A stretch of 46,090 nt of DNA from Nitrospirota bacterium (GTDB lineage Bacteria > Nitrospirota > Leptospirillia > Leptospirillales > Leptospirillaceae): NCBI GenBank assembly GCA_027415345.1, contig DAIBTC010000004.1, positions 1-46,090 of the forward strand, read 5' to 3'. A program made the translations under genes and the position numbers. Each line of letters starts with the position of its first letter. Within the stretch, counting starts at the first letter, position 1. Under the pieces are notes generated by a model, which did not search any database, had not been told where the DNA came from, and worked only from the letters and a program-made list of their open reading frames with translations. Below, one piece after another: positions 1-8,722 of this stretch.

Positions 1-309
1 GTGGTGGCGATCGCGCAGGCAGGGGAACCTGTCGAAATCCTGGCGGGGAAACCGGGACAGGACCTTGCGCTATGGGGCGGATTGGCCTCCCACCGGTATT
101 TCAGGGATAGCCTCTGGTGGGCCCAGCAGCAAAACACGGGACTGACGGTGGTGGTGGCCAGAAAATCCGGGGAAGACGCAAGGGAGAGGACCTTTGAGGA
201 AATACGGCTTGAAAACCCGGGATCCTCCGCAAAAAGGTTGGGGGAATTCCGGGAGAAGGGCCGGTATCCCTTGTCCTGGAGCGAGGTTTATCGCCTCTCG
301 GCCTCATGA
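1..309 (+). CDS. C-terminal part of an unrecognised protein
   Basis: An open frame enters from the left edge and ends at TGA at 307-309, giving 102 visible residues. A GTG sits at position 1, but the frame may continue upstream, so the start is unknown. The visible part is mixed alpha/beta in character, rich in Trp and Arg, with no signal peptide, membrane segment or metal motif. I do not recognise the family. It is followed by the oppositely oriented tRNA-Val gene, so it probably ends its transcription unit. The antisense ORF at 101-385 is treated as a shadow. Confidence 0.5.
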   Translation: MVAIAQAGEPVEILAGKPGQDLALWGGLASHRYFRDSLWWAQQQNTGLTVVVARKSGEDARERTFEEIRLENPGSSAKRLGEFREKGRYPLSWSEVYRLSAS

Positions 310-385
310 AATCCAAAGAAGGATGTCTTTTGTGATATGATGGCGGGATCGTCGCCTTCAGGAACAAAAAGATAAGAAGAACCAA

Positions 386-460
386 TGGTGGGCGATACAG
401 GTTTCGAACCTGTGACCCCTGCCGTGTGAAGGCAGTGCTCTACCGCTGAGCTAATCGCCC
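386..460 (-). tRNA. tRNA-Val (anticodon CAC)
   Basis: The reverse complement folds as a full cloverleaf of 75 nt including an encoded 3' CCA. The acceptor stem is GGGCGAT/ATCGCCC, the D stem GCTC/GAGC, and the anticodon stem CTGCC/GGCAG with loop TTCACAC, giving anticodon CAC. The T arm contains GGTTCGAAACC. It reads GUG valine codons. A good promoter lies directly upstream on the same strand (476-504), so it appears to be a single-gene unit. Confidence 0.96.
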
Positions 461-475
461 CCTCGGGAAGTCCTG

Positions 476-504
476 ATTCTAGAGAAAACCCGGGAGATTA
501 TCAA
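476..504 (-). promoter_or_regulatory. sigma70-type promoter of tRNA-Val
   Basis: On the minus strand TTGATA (499-504) and TAGAAT (476-481) are separated by exactly 17 bp. Transcription would start near 469, a few bases before the tRNA 5' end at 460. This spacing and position fit a housekeeping tRNA promoter. Confidence 0.75.
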
Positions 505-540
505 GAGACTGGTATTTTTTCTGTCGACCAAGGAGCCGAT

Positions 541-3393
541 GTGGACTTCAAGAACACCCTGAACCTGCCAAAGACAGACTTTCCGATGAAGGCGGACCTT
601 CCGGCCAAGGAACAGGGTTATCTCGCCGTCTGGGACAGGGAGGACCTCTATGCAAAAATGAAGTCCTCCTCAAAGGGAAGAGCCCTCTTCATCCTCCACG
701 ACGGCCCCCCTTACGCCAACGGCCACCTTCATATGGGCCACGCCATGAACAAGATCCTCAAAGACATCATCAACCGGGTCTCCCTCAAGAAGGGCCTCGG
801 CCTCTCCTATGTGCCGGGGTGGGATTGCCACGGACTCCCCATCGAGCACAAGGTCCTGAAAGACCTGGGAAAGAAGAGATCCGAGCTGTCCGCCCTGGAG
901 ATCAGGAAAAAATGCCGGGAGTCCGCCTCCTTCTATTCGGAAGTTCAAAAGAAGGAATTTCTCAGAATGGGGGTCCTGGGGGATTTTCGGCACCCCTACC
1001 TCACGATGGATTTTTCCTATGAGGCGGAGATCTTGAGAAGCCTCGGACGGATGAACGACCAGGGGCGTATCTACAAGGGGGAAAAACCCGTCCTCTGGTG
1101 CGGAACCTGCGAAACGGCCCTGGCAGATGCCGAAGTCGAGTACGCCCCCCATCGGTCCCAATCGGTCACTGTTCTCTTCGCGAAAACCGATTCTCAAAAG
1201 AAGACCTACTACCCCATCTGGACGACCACCCCCTGGACACTCCCCGCCAACCAGGCCGTGGCCGTCAATCCGGAGATCCGGTATAGCCTGCTCGAACTGA
1301 CCCACGATACTTTGAACCTTACCAAGGGAGACATTCTCATCGTGGCGGAGGCCATCCTCGACCGATTGCGCCAGGAAGGAAAATCCCCCTGGAAGGAGAT
1401 CCTGGAGGCTTCGCGGATCGCAGGGACCCGGACGGGTGCCGAGCTCCTTTTTGAGAAACCACGCCTTTTGCATCCCTTCATCCCCGGAAAGACCGTTCCG
1501 CTGGTCGCCGGTTCCTTTGTCCAGACGGATCAGGGAACCGGACTCGTCCATATCGCTCCCGGCCATGGGGAGGAGGACTTCGAGGTCGGCCGGGCGAACG
1601 CCCTTTCCAGCGAGTCTCCCGTTACCGGAAAGGGACGCTTCGGGCCCGCCATCGCCGCGGTGGACTCTTCATGGACCGGTCTCAGGGTCCTGGAGGCGGG
1701 TCCCGTCGTAATCGCCCTTCTTGAAAAGACCCGGACCCTTCTCCACCAGGAGATGCTCGAACACTCCTATCCCCATTGCTGGCGGTGCAAGAACCCTGTC
1801 TTTTACCGGGCCACCTCCCAGTGGTTCCTTTCACTGGAGACGGAAGGTCTCCGGGAAAAGACCCTCTCCGCCATCGGGGATGTCCACTGGATCCCCGAGA
1901 AGGGAGAAAACCGGATCCGGGGGATGATCGAAACCCGCCCGGACTGGTGCCTCTCACGCCAGAGATCCTGGGGAGTTCCCATTCCCGCCTATTCCTGCAA
2001 CCACTGCGGAACGAGTACTCTCGAAGGAAATTTTGTCCGGCGGATCGCCGACCGTGCCGAACGGGAGGGGGTGGATTTCTGGTTCGAACCGGAGGCCGGA
2101 AAGACCCTCCTTCAGGGCCTTCGCTGCCCCGCATGCGGGGGAGAAGACCTCTCCCTCGAAGAAGACATCCTTGATGTCTGGTTTGATTCGGGAGTGAGCC
2201 ACGAGGCCGTCCTCAGGAAGAGACCGGACCTCGCCTGGCCCGCCGATCTCTATCTCGAAGGCTCAGACCAGCACAGGGGATGGTTTCACTCCTCTCTCCT
2301 CACCTCGATGGCCCTGGAAGGTCGTCCTCCCTACAAGGCGGTCCTGACCCACGGATTCGTTGTCGACGGCCAGGGAAAGAAGATGGCCAAAACCCTGGGA
2401 AATGTCATCGCCCCCTCCGAGATCATCGACAAGTACGGAGCGGATGTCCTGAGGCTCTGGGTCGCCGCCTCCGACTATCAGGAAGACACGCGGCTTTCCC
2501 TTGAAATCATGAACAACCTGGTGGATGGGTATAGAAAGATCCGGAACACCTTCCGTTACATGCTGAGCAATCTCTACGACTATCCCTGGGAAATCGGTCC
2601 CTCCCCCTCCGCCGACATCCTGGACCGCTGGATCCTTTCTGTATGGGAACAGACAAAGACCTCGATTCTCGACGCCTATGACCAGAGGAAATTTGCCCAG
2701 GTCGTCCAGACCATCAACCATTTCTGCTCCATCTCCCTCTCGGCCCACTACTTCGACATGATCAAGGACAGGTTATACGCCGAAAGTGCGGGGGGAGAGA
2801 CAAGACGCCACACCCAGGCGACCATGGCCCGGATCCTGGAAGATTTGTCAGCCATCCTCCATCCCGTTCTCCCCTTCACCACGACAGAAATCGCCCACCA
2901 TGCCTCCAGGAATTCCCCCGACAGACTCCTGGACGATTCGATGGCCATCCTCATGAAACCCTTTCCGGGCCCCGAGACCGCAAGGATCGACCCCGTTCTG
3001 GAGTCCCGCATCGACACCCTTCTCGAGGTGAGAGCCATCCTGGGAAAGATGACCGATGAGCTGAAAAAGGAGAAGCGCATCGGGAGCACGATGGAGATCC
3101 ATCTCCGCATTTCGGCCCCCCGGGACCGCTTCAACCCCGGGAACTGGCCGGATGAATTTTTTGAAACCTTTTTCATCGTCTCGAAATTTTCCTGGTCTTC
3201 CCCCGGGGCCCCGGAGGAGGGCCCGGTCCTGGCCACTGCGGAGGGACCTGATCCGGAATCGAGGCTCTTCCTCCTAGCGGCCCCGGGGAACAAGTGCGAA
3301 CGCTGCTGGCTCAGAAAAACGACGACAGGCAAGAACCCCGAGGGTCTTCCCGTCTGCGAACGGTGCTTCCGGACCCTCCGGACCCCGGCCTAG
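541..3393 (+). CDS. ileS: Isoleucyl-tRNA synthetase
   Basis: Charges tRNA-Ile with isoleucine in the cytoplasm. The 950-residue protein has the class I signature HLHMGHA near residue 65. It also has the CP1 editing-domain sequence WTTTPWTLPAN near residue 228, the KMSKS equivalent KKMAKTLGN near residue 618, and a C-terminal zinc site of the form CERCW...CERCF, typical of bacterial IleRS. Length is normal for the family. The start is GTG at 541, preceded by AAGGAG with a 5-base gap; the ATG two bases earlier is out of frame. lspA follows 81 bp downstream with its own putative -10 element, the common ileS-lspA order. The antisense ORFs over this gene are shadows. Confidence 0.98.
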   Translation: MDFKNTLNLPKTDFPMKADLPAKEQGYLAVWDREDLYAKMKSSSKGRALFILHDGPPYANGHLHMGHAMNKILKDIINRVSLKKGLGLSYVPGWDCHGLPIEHKVLKDLGKKRSELSALEIRKKCRESASFYSEVQKKEFLRMGVLGDFRHPYLTMDFSYEAEILRSLGRMNDQGRIYKGEKPVLWCGTCETALADAEVEYAPHRSQSVTVLFAKTDSQKKTYYPIWTTTPWTLPANQAVAVNPEIRYSLLELTHDTLNLTKGDILIVAEAILDRLRQEGKSPWKEILEASRIAGTRTGAELLFEKPRLLHPFIPGKTVPLVAGSFVQTDQGTGLVHIAPGHGEEDFEVGRANALSSESPVTGKGRFGPAIAAVDSSWTGLRVLEAGPVVIALLEKTRTLLHQEMLEHSYPHCWRCKNPVFYRATSQWFLSLETEGLREKTLSAIGDVHWIPEKGENRIRGMIETRPDWCLSRQRSWGVPIPAYSCNHCGTSTLEGNFVRRIADRAEREGVDFWFEPEAGKTLLQGLRCPACGGEDLSLEEDILDVWFDSGVSHEAVLRKRPDLAWPADLYLEGSDQHRGWFHSSLLTSMALEGRPPYKAVLTHGFVVDGQGKKMAKTLGNVIAPSEIIDKYGADVLRLWVAASDYQEDTRLSLEIMNNLVDGYRKIRNTFRYMLSNLYDYPWEIGPSPSADILDRWILSVWEQTKTSILDAYDQRKFAQVVQTINHFCSISLSAHYFDMIKDRLYAESAGGETRRHTQATMARILEDLSAILHPVLPFTTTEIAHHASRNSPDRLLDDSMAILMKPFPGPETARIDPVLESRIDTLLEVRAILGKMTDELKKEKRIGSTMEIHLRISAPRDRFNPGNWPDEFFETFFIVSKFSWSSPGAPEEGPVLATAEGPDPESRLFLLAAPGNKCERCWLRKTTTGKNPEGLPVCERCFRTLRTPA

Positions 3394-3420
3394 GAGGCTG
3401 GCTCCAGGACTCCAATTTTA

Positions 3421-3429
3421 TGATATAAT
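3421..3429 (+). promoter_or_regulatory. Extended -10 promoter element before lspA
   Basis: TGATATAAT contains a perfect TATAAT preceded by the TGn extension. No good -35 is visible 17 bp upstream, as is usual for extended -10 promoters. Its position 46 bp before the lspA start suggests lspA and the following genes can be transcribed independently of ileS. Confidence 0.55.
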
Positions 3430-3474
3430 TTCAGAACAGGATGGTCCGGGCCCTGGAACTCATGCCTGGATTCC

Positions 3475-3996
3475 TTGAAAAGGGGATGGCCAATCAAAAA
3501 ATCATGGCTGCTTTACGGGATTGTCGGAGCAGGACTCTTTGCCCTCGACCAGGCGACCAAATATCTTGTCCTTACGAAACTTCCGTTAGGAACCGAAACC
3601 GAGATCCTTCCGCATTTTTTCAGGATCGTATCCGTCCGGAACACAGGCATCGTGTTCGGTCTCTTTTCCCAAGGAGACACCCAATCACACCAGGGAGGAT
3701 TCATCCTCTTCACCCTTTTGGCCATCGTCGCGCTCCTTTACTACAGCCGAAGAAAGAAGGCCGCGGATTCTTCCGAATTCTATCCGCTGGCCCTCATCCT
3801 CGGAGGAGCGACGGGAAACCTTGTGGACAGGATTCTTCATGGACGTGTCATCGACTTTCTCGACTTCTATATCCGGGACCATCATTGGCCCGCCTTCAAC
3901 ATTGCCGACTCCGGGATCGTGGTGGGGGTCGGCCTTCTGCTTCTTCTCCAGTGGGAGGAGGAGCGAAAGCAGAAAAGGGCATCATTTGAACACTGA
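3475..3996 (+). CDS. lspA: Lipoprotein signal peptidase II
   Basis: Cleaves signal peptides from diacylated prolipoproteins in the inner membrane. The 173-residue product has four hydrophobic segments and both catalytic-aspartate motifs: GNLVDRI near residue 120 and FNIADSGI near residue 143. The NTGIVFG stretch before them is also typical. The only usable in-frame start is TTG at 3475; nearby ATG codons at 3441, 3462 and 3486 are in other frames. The longer overlapping ORF at 3441-3989 is a shadow in another frame. The last residues are very basic and cytoplasmic. The gene is followed 46 bp later by a TPR protein gene. Confidence 0.95.
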   Translation: MKRGWPIKKSWLLYGIVGAGLFALDQATKYLVLTKLPLGTETEILPHFFRIVSVRNTGIVFGLFSQGDTQSHQGGFILFTLLAIVALLYYSRRKKAADSSEFYPLALILGGATGNLVDRILHGRVIDFLDFYIRDHHWPAFNIADSGIVVGVGLLLLLQWEEERKQKRASFEH

Positions 3997-4042
3997 TTTC
4001 GCCAATTCATCCATGAAACCCAGAGCTTAGGAGGAGATCGGC

Positions 4043-4948
4043 ATGGAACAAAACCAAAAAAGCCGCATCACCCGGATTCAACTGGCTCTCGAAAACAGTG
4101 AATGGCTCAAGGCCTTCCATCTTTCGGAGGCCGCCATCGGGGACGAACCGGATGTCCTCCCTTTCCGCTACCTCATGATCGATGCCCTGATCCAGGGGGG
4201 ACGATTCGACGAGGCCCTCAAAAGGGTCACGGAATGGCGTAAGACCTTTCCCCAGGACAGGAAACTCGGAATTTACACGCTCCACCTTCTCATCTATTTC
4301 AAGAAATTCGAGGAGGCCGAGGTTCTGGGAAACTCCCTGATCGAGGGGTGCCAGAACATCATCGAAAAACGGGACATACTGCTTCACCTGGCCTTTGCCG
4401 CCCACGGAAAGGCGGACCCGAAGCGGGCGGTCCTCCTCTTAAACGACCTGATCCAGGAGGATCCCCTCAACACCGATGCCTATGAAACGATCGGAAAGAT
4501 CTATTTCGAGCATGCCAGGTTCGAGGAGGCCGAGCGCTATTTCCTCCAGTTGACCGACATCGACCCCCTCCATCCCCGGGTCCACCAGTTGCTAGGCCTC
4601 CTCTACTCGGAACAGGGAAAATGGGACGAAGCCATCATGGAGCTCGAGGAGGCGATCGAAATCGAACCGAGTGACGAGACGATGCGGGAACTGGGTTGGA
4701 CTCTCAACATGGTCGGAGACAGGGACGGGGCCATCAGCGTCCTTGAGGAGGCCCTGGACATGAATCCTCTCAACCTCCAGGCCCGGATCGACCTAGGAAC
4801 GATCTACATGGATCAGGAAGACTATGATCGCGCCATCAGCGAATGGAAAATCGCCCAGAAACAGGATCCGGGCAATTCCACGATCAAATCCTTCCTGGAA
4901 AAAGCCCGGGAGAAGGTTGAAAAGGATAGATCCGTCAGTCGGCATTGA
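4043..4948 (+). CDS. Tetratricopeptide-repeat protein
   Basis: A 301-residue soluble protein made almost entirely of helical TPR-like units. Recognisable repeats include AYETIGKIYFEHARFEEAERYF, HQLLGLLYSEQGKWDEAI and ARIDLGTIYMDQEDYDRAI, each ending near an acidic-proline turn such as DIDPLHP. No signal peptide or membrane segment is visible, so it is probably a cytoplasmic scaffold; its partner is unknown. The ATG at 4043 follows GGAGGAG with good spacing. It lies between lspA and the pseudouridine synthase gene in what looks like one operon. Confidence 0.85.
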   Translation: MEQNQKSRITRIQLALENSEWLKAFHLSEAAIGDEPDVLPFRYLMIDALIQGGRFDEALKRVTEWRKTFPQDRKLGIYTLHLLIYFKKFEEAEVLGNSLIEGCQNIIEKRDILLHLAFAAHGKADPKRAVLLLNDLIQEDPLNTDAYETIGKIYFEHARFEEAERYFLQLTDIDPLHPRVHQLLGLLYSEQGKWDEAIMELEEAIEIEPSDETMRELGWTLNMVGDRDGAISVLEEALDMNPLNLQARIDLGTIYMDQEDYDRAISEWKIAQKQDPGNSTIKSFLEKAREKVEKDRSVSRH

Positions 4949-5024
4949 CCTCATCCGACAACGAACCGGCAAAAGGGGGGATATCCCCGGAGAAGGGCTC
5001 CCCGACCTCCCGGAGTCCTGCCGG

Positions 5025-5981
5025 ATGTTCCAGGTCGACCCGGGAGAATCGAAAAAGCGGCTCGATCACTATCTGGCCCAGAAATGCCTTCCCTTCTCGC
5101 GATCGAGAATCCAGAAAATCATTGACGAAGGCCTGATTACTGTCAATGGAGGAGAGGAAACCGCCTCCTACAAGGTCCGCGGAGGTGACCTCATCACCGT
5201 CCGGATCCCTCCCCCTGCCCCCTCCGAAGAGACTCCCGAGGAGATGCCGCTCGATATCCTCTTCGAGGATGACTTTCTGATTGTCCTGAACAAGCCTCCC
5301 CAGCTGGTCGTCCACCCTGCCCCCGGACATCGGTCAGGAACCCTTTTGAATGGCCTTCTGGGCCACCTGGAAAAGACCAGGGATCCGGAGGAGACGCTGG
5401 AGGATCCTCCGAGGGCAGGTCTTGTCCACCGCCTCGACCAGGACACGTCGGGCCTGATGGTCGTGGGAAAGACTTCCGAGGTCCTCGACCACCTGATGGG
5501 CCAGTTCAAGGACAGAAATGTTTCGAAAAGCTATATCGCCCTTGTCATCGGGATTCCGCCCTCCAAAAGGGGAACGATCGACGCCCCCATCGGACGGTCT
5601 TCCGGAGACAGGAAGAAATTTGCAGTCACGGCCTCGGGAAAACCCTCCCTCACCCGGTACAGGGTGATGACCACCTATGTCGAAGGGTATGCGCTATTGG
5701 ATATCACCTTGCTGACAGGACGGACCCACCAGATCCGGGTGCATTTTCACCACCTGGGATACCCGCTGGCGGGAGATCCGGTCTATAGAAAAAGGGGGAG
5801 ACGGGAGGAGGGACGATTCCCCAGGATCATGCTACATGCCGCAAGGCTGGGATTCACCCACCCTGTGACCGGCCAGGAGATGAACTTCTCGGCACCGATT
5901 CCCGAAGACATGCAGGGGGCCCTCAACAGCCTCACCGAGCGCCCCCTTGCGGAGATCAAGACCCCTACAGGGTCGCCATGA
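5025..5981 (+). CDS. RluD-family 23S rRNA pseudouridine synthase
   Basis: Isomerises uridines to pseudouridine in RNA, most likely large-subunit rRNA. An N-terminal S4 RNA-binding domain (residues about 10-70, RLDHYLAQ...ITVNG) is followed by the catalytic domain with the RluA/C/D signature GLVHRLDQDTSGLMVV, which holds the catalytic Asp, and the GRTHQIRVH motif. The ORF track opens at 4824 inside the TPR gene, but that segment reads as out-of-frame TPR DNA. The ATG at 5025 with GGAG upstream gives a normal 318-residue protein. It ends 17 bp inside the convergent DUF1015 gene. RluD versus RluC/RluB specificity cannot be decided from sequence alone. Confidence 0.92.
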   Translation: MFQVDPGESKKRLDHYLAQKCLPFSRSRIQKIIDEGLITVNGGEETASYKVRGGDLITVRIPPPAPSEETPEEMPLDILFEDDFLIVLNKPPQLVVHPAPGHRSGTLLNGLLGHLEKTRDPEETLEDPPRAGLVHRLDQDTSGLMVVGKTSEVLDHLMGQFKDRNVSKSYIALVIGIPPSKRGTIDAPIGRSSGDRKKFAVTASGKPSLTRYRVMTTYVEGYALLDITLLTGRTHQIRVHFHHLGYPLAGDPVYRKRGRREEGRFPRIMLHAARLGFTHPVTGQEMNFSAPIPEDMQGALNSLTERPLAEIKTPTGSP

Positions 5982-7248
5982 CCATCCCGGTCAGCGGTTT
6001 CGGATAAAAATAGGTCGACTTCTGCGGCATCAGCTCCCCCCGGAGCGAGACCTCCTCGATCACCTTTGCCGGAACAGGCCGGATAAAGAAGCCGATGGCA
6101 TACTCGCGGCTCCCGAAGACCTTCTCGAGAACGGAGGGGGCCGATTTGTCGTATCTAAGAAGATCCTCGGTCCGGATCCGTTCGGGCGTGATTCCTAAAA
6201 GAGGCGAAAGAATCCCTTCCTGGAGCCAGTAGGTATCAAGTCCCTTCACTCCTTCTCCCCTCTCCACATTCAGCCGGCAGAGAAGAAGCTCCCTCGTATC
6301 CCGGACCGCCACTCCGATCACCGTCTCCTGCGGGGAGGATTGCCGGAGGAGAGAGAGAAATCGGTCCGATTCCGCCGCAGGAATGCGCGTGAGAGTTCCG
6401 CGGGAGGCAAGGGCCGACACGAAGGAGGAGACCGCATCCGGAGCAAGGGTCCGGACCAGACGGTGGGTGGGAAGAACGGACAGGTTTTCGTCTTCGAGGG
6501 CGGCCAGGAAGACGGTCACGAACTCGTAGGGGGCATTCGGATCAGGATTGGAGACGAGAGACCGGCGGTAGTTCCGGTAGGCGAGATAGGTCTCGTAGCG
6601 ATGATGGCCATCGGCGATGAAAAGGGCCTTCTTCGCGAAGGAGGCCACCACCGCCTCAATGGCTCCCTTGTCCGTCACCGCCCCCAGCGTGTGAAGGACT
6701 CCGTCCGCATCCTTCGCCCGGAAACGCTCCCGGGAGTGCTTTTCAAGAAGCCCCATGATCTCCCGGCGGCTGTCAGGATAGAGAAGGTAGATCTGGCTGA
6801 AGGAGCAGGCCGTCGCCTTGAAAAGGGCCATCCGGTCCTCCTTCGGCCCCTGCAGGGTGCGCTCGTGGGGGTAGACAATCTTCTTTTCCCATTCCTCGAG
6901 GCGGATCCTTCCGACAAAGCCGTGGATGGTGCGCTCGGTCCCGGTCAGCGGGTCCCGGAAGGTCATGGAATACGGATAAAGGGCCGGCTGGTCATCGACC
7001 TTCAGGACCCCGGATTGCCTCATCCGGTCCAGCTCCTTTTTGGCCCGGACATATCGGTTGTCTTCCGGGGTCTCCGGATCGGGGGCTATCGGAAGCTCGA
7101 GACGGATGACATTGTCGGGATGACGTTCGTAAAAGGCCTTCTGGGCCTCCTTCGAAATGATGTCGTAGGGCGGAGTGGTCAACTGGTCCATCGAATCCTT
7201 TAGAGAATCCGCGTATACCAGTCCTTTGAAGGGAATCAGATCAGCCAA
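5965..7248 (-). CDS. DUF1015 family protein
   Basis: A 427-residue cytoplasmic protein of the widely conserved DUF1015 family. Family hallmarks are the N-terminal PPYDIIS and HPDNVIRLELP, the central KALFIADGHHRYETYLAYR near residue 215, and the C-terminal PVPAKVIEEVSLRGELMPQKSTYFYPK. The molecular function is not established to my knowledge, although the ADGHHRYE segment looks like an active or ligand site. The start is TTG at 7248 with GGAGG five bases upstream. It is the last gene of a leftward unit after the polyprenyl synthetase gene (39-bp gap) and overlaps the end of the RluD-like gene tail to tail. Confidence 0.85.
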   Translation of the reverse strand: MADLIPFKGLVYADSLKDSMDQLTTPPYDIISKEAQKAFYERHPDNVIRLELPIAPDPETPEDNRYVRAKKELDRMRQSGVLKVDDQPALYPYSMTFRDPLTGTERTIHGFVGRIRLEEWEKKIVYPHERTLQGPKEDRMALFKATACSFSQIYLLYPDSRREIMGLLEKHSRERFRAKDADGVLHTLGAVTDKGAIEAVVASFAKKALFIADGHHRYETYLAYRNYRRSLVSNPDPNAPYEFVTVFLAALEDENLSVLPTHRLVRTLAPDAVSSFVSALASRGTLTRIPAAESDRFLSLLRQSSPQETVIGVAVRDTRELLLCRLNVERGEGVKGLDTYWLQEGILSPLLGITPERIRTEDLLRYDKSAPSVLEKVFGSREYAIGFFIRPVPAKVIEEVSLRGELMPQKSTYFYPKPLTGMVMATL

Positions 7249-7287
7249 GGGAGCCTCCGTGGTGGGGAAAGGGAATGAACCGGGTCT

Positions 7288-8286
7288 TCACATGTCCCGG
7301 GAGATGACGAAATCGGACAGGGCGAAAAGGTGCTGGCGGGCCGGAGAGTCCGGGAAGGCGGAAAGGTTCTCCTGGGCCAGCCTCGTAAACTCCCTGGCCC
7401 GGGAAAGCGAATATTCGATCGATCCTGTCTCCCTCATGAGGTCAAGAACCTCCTCGAGGTCCGCGTTTCGGGACTCCCCGGAGCCGATCATCGACTGGAG
7501 CCTTAGGCGGGAAGAGGACGGGACATGGGCCAGGCAGTGTATCAGGGGAAGGGTCATCTTCCCTTCGGCAAGGTCCCGGCCCAGCGTCTTGCCAAGACGA
7601 TCGACGCTCGCCATGTAGTCCAGGGCATCATCGGCCACCTGGAAGGCCATGCCGACAAAGTACCCGAACTGTTCCAGGTGGGTCTTTCCCTTTTCGGAGA
7701 TGCCGCCAAGAATGCCCCCCAGCCGGCAGGTGCTGGCGGTCAGGGTTGCCGTCTTGCAGGCGGCGACGTTGAAATAGTCCTCCTCGGAGGCCTTGAGATT
7801 CCTGTCCAGGAAGAGTTCGAGGATTTCCCCCTCGGACATCTTCTTGCAGGCCAGGGTCAGGGAGTCGTTGATCTCGTCGTTGTGAAGTCCCATGGCAAGC
7901 CAGAGGGAATTGGCGTAAAGGAAATCGCCGACAAGGATCGCCGGCTGATTCCCCCATCGCTGGTGGGCCGCCGGCTTTCCGCGACGGAGTTCGGCGCTGT
8001 CGACGACATCGTCATGGAGAAGGGTCGCCGTATGGATCATCTCCACAACCGCCGCCAGAAGGATGGAGGCATCGCCCTCGGAATGGCAAAGGCGCGAGGA
8101 GATGATCATCAGCAGGGGACGAAGCCTCTTCCCCCCCCCGCTCACGATGTAGGATGTCATCTCGCTGGCAAGCGGAAGCACATCCTTCAGGATGAGGCGA
8201 AGACGATCCTCTACCGCCTCCATCTGGCTCTGGTAAGCGGTCCATATCGAGTTGACACCGGTTGTCACAAGTGGATTCATGCTCAT
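7288..8286 (-). CDS. Polyprenyl diphosphate synthase (IspB/HepT type)
   Basis: Condenses isopentenyl diphosphate units onto an allylic primer to make the long prenyl chain of the respiratory quinone. The trans-prenyltransferase motifs are present: the first aspartate-rich motif LLHDDVVDSAELRRGKPA and the second DDALDY, plus GGGKRLRPLL near the N terminus. The ORF track starts at a TTG at 8316. I prefer ATG 8286 or 8280, which give about 330 residues, the usual family size; the ribosome site is weak in all cases. Chain length cannot be read from sequence. It follows the VOC gene by 44 bp on the same strand. Confidence 0.92.
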   Translation of the reverse strand: MSMNPLVTTGVNSIWTAYQSQMEAVEDRLRLILKDVLPLASEMTSYIVSGGGKRLRPLLMIISSRLCHSEGDASILLAAVVEMIHTATLLHDDVVDSAELRRGKPAAHQRWGNQPAILVGDFLYANSLWLAMGLHNDEINDSLTLACKKMSEGEILELFLDRNLKASEEDYFNVAACKTATLTASTCRLGGILGGISEKGKTHLEQFGYFVGMAFQVADDALDYMASVDRLGKTLGRDLAEGKMTLPLIHCLAHVPSSSRLRLQSMIGSGESRNADLEEVLDLMRETGSIEYSLSRAREFTRLAQENLSAFPDSPARQHLFALSDFVISRDM

Positions 8287-8330
8287 AAGATAAGCTTCAC
8301 CCGCGATGATTGTCAAGGAAGACGGGCCCT

Positions 8331-8714
8331 TCAGGGCTCCATTCCGGAATGGTAGACGGTCACTTCGATCCAGTGGCCATCCGGATCCTGAAAATAGAGA
8401 GAACGGGAGACTCCATGGTCGTCAAGGCTGTACGGCATTCCCGATTCCCTCAATTCATCCAGGGCCCGGAGGAAGCCCTCGTCATCGGTCCGGAAGCAGA
8501 AGTGGCGCACGGTGGGAGGAGAGGTCTCCGGAAGACCGCCTCCGTTCGCCAGAAGGGCAACGCAGGTCCCTCCGGCACAAAGAAAGGCGGGATTGGTCCC
8601 CCATTCTTTCTCGAAGCGCCGCTCGAGGCCGAACATCTTTCTATACCAGAGGATCGACCGTTGGACATCCGAAACCGGAATGGCCACATGGTCAAGACCC
8701 GATATCCTGATCAT
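8331..8714 (-). CDS. VOC-superfamily (glyoxalase/dioxygenase-fold) protein
   Basis: A small 127-residue cytoplasmic protein with the paired beta-alpha-beta-beta-beta layout of the vicinal oxygen chelate fold. GLDHVAIPVSDVQRSILWYRKMFG opens the first half, with metal-type His, and SLYFQDPDGHWIEVTVY closes the second half, with the usual Glu ligand. A further His lies in VRHFCFRTDD. These positions fit a metal-dependent lyase or dioxygenase-like enzyme, but the substrate is unknown. ATG 8714 is taken as start; the track adds one TTG codon. It lies 8 bp after the barrel-protein gene and probably belongs to its operon. Confidence 0.85.
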   Translation of the reverse strand: MIRISGLDHVAIPVSDVQRSILWYRKMFGLERRFEKEWGTNPAFLCAGGTCVALLANGGGLPETSPPTVRHFCFRTDDEGFLRALDELRESGMPYSLDDHGVSRSLYFQDPDGHWIEVTVYHSGMEP

Positions 8715-8722
8715 CAATCCGC

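Noticed and set aside
333-341. TGATATGAT resembling an extended -10 for ileS
   Set aside because: It is about 200 bp from ileS with an antisense tRNA gene between, and has a mismatch to TATAAT.
3441-3989. 182-codon ORF overlapping lspA in another frame
   Set aside because: lspA shows catalytic motifs and membrane helices; the other frame is Arg/Pro-rich without any recognisable sequence.
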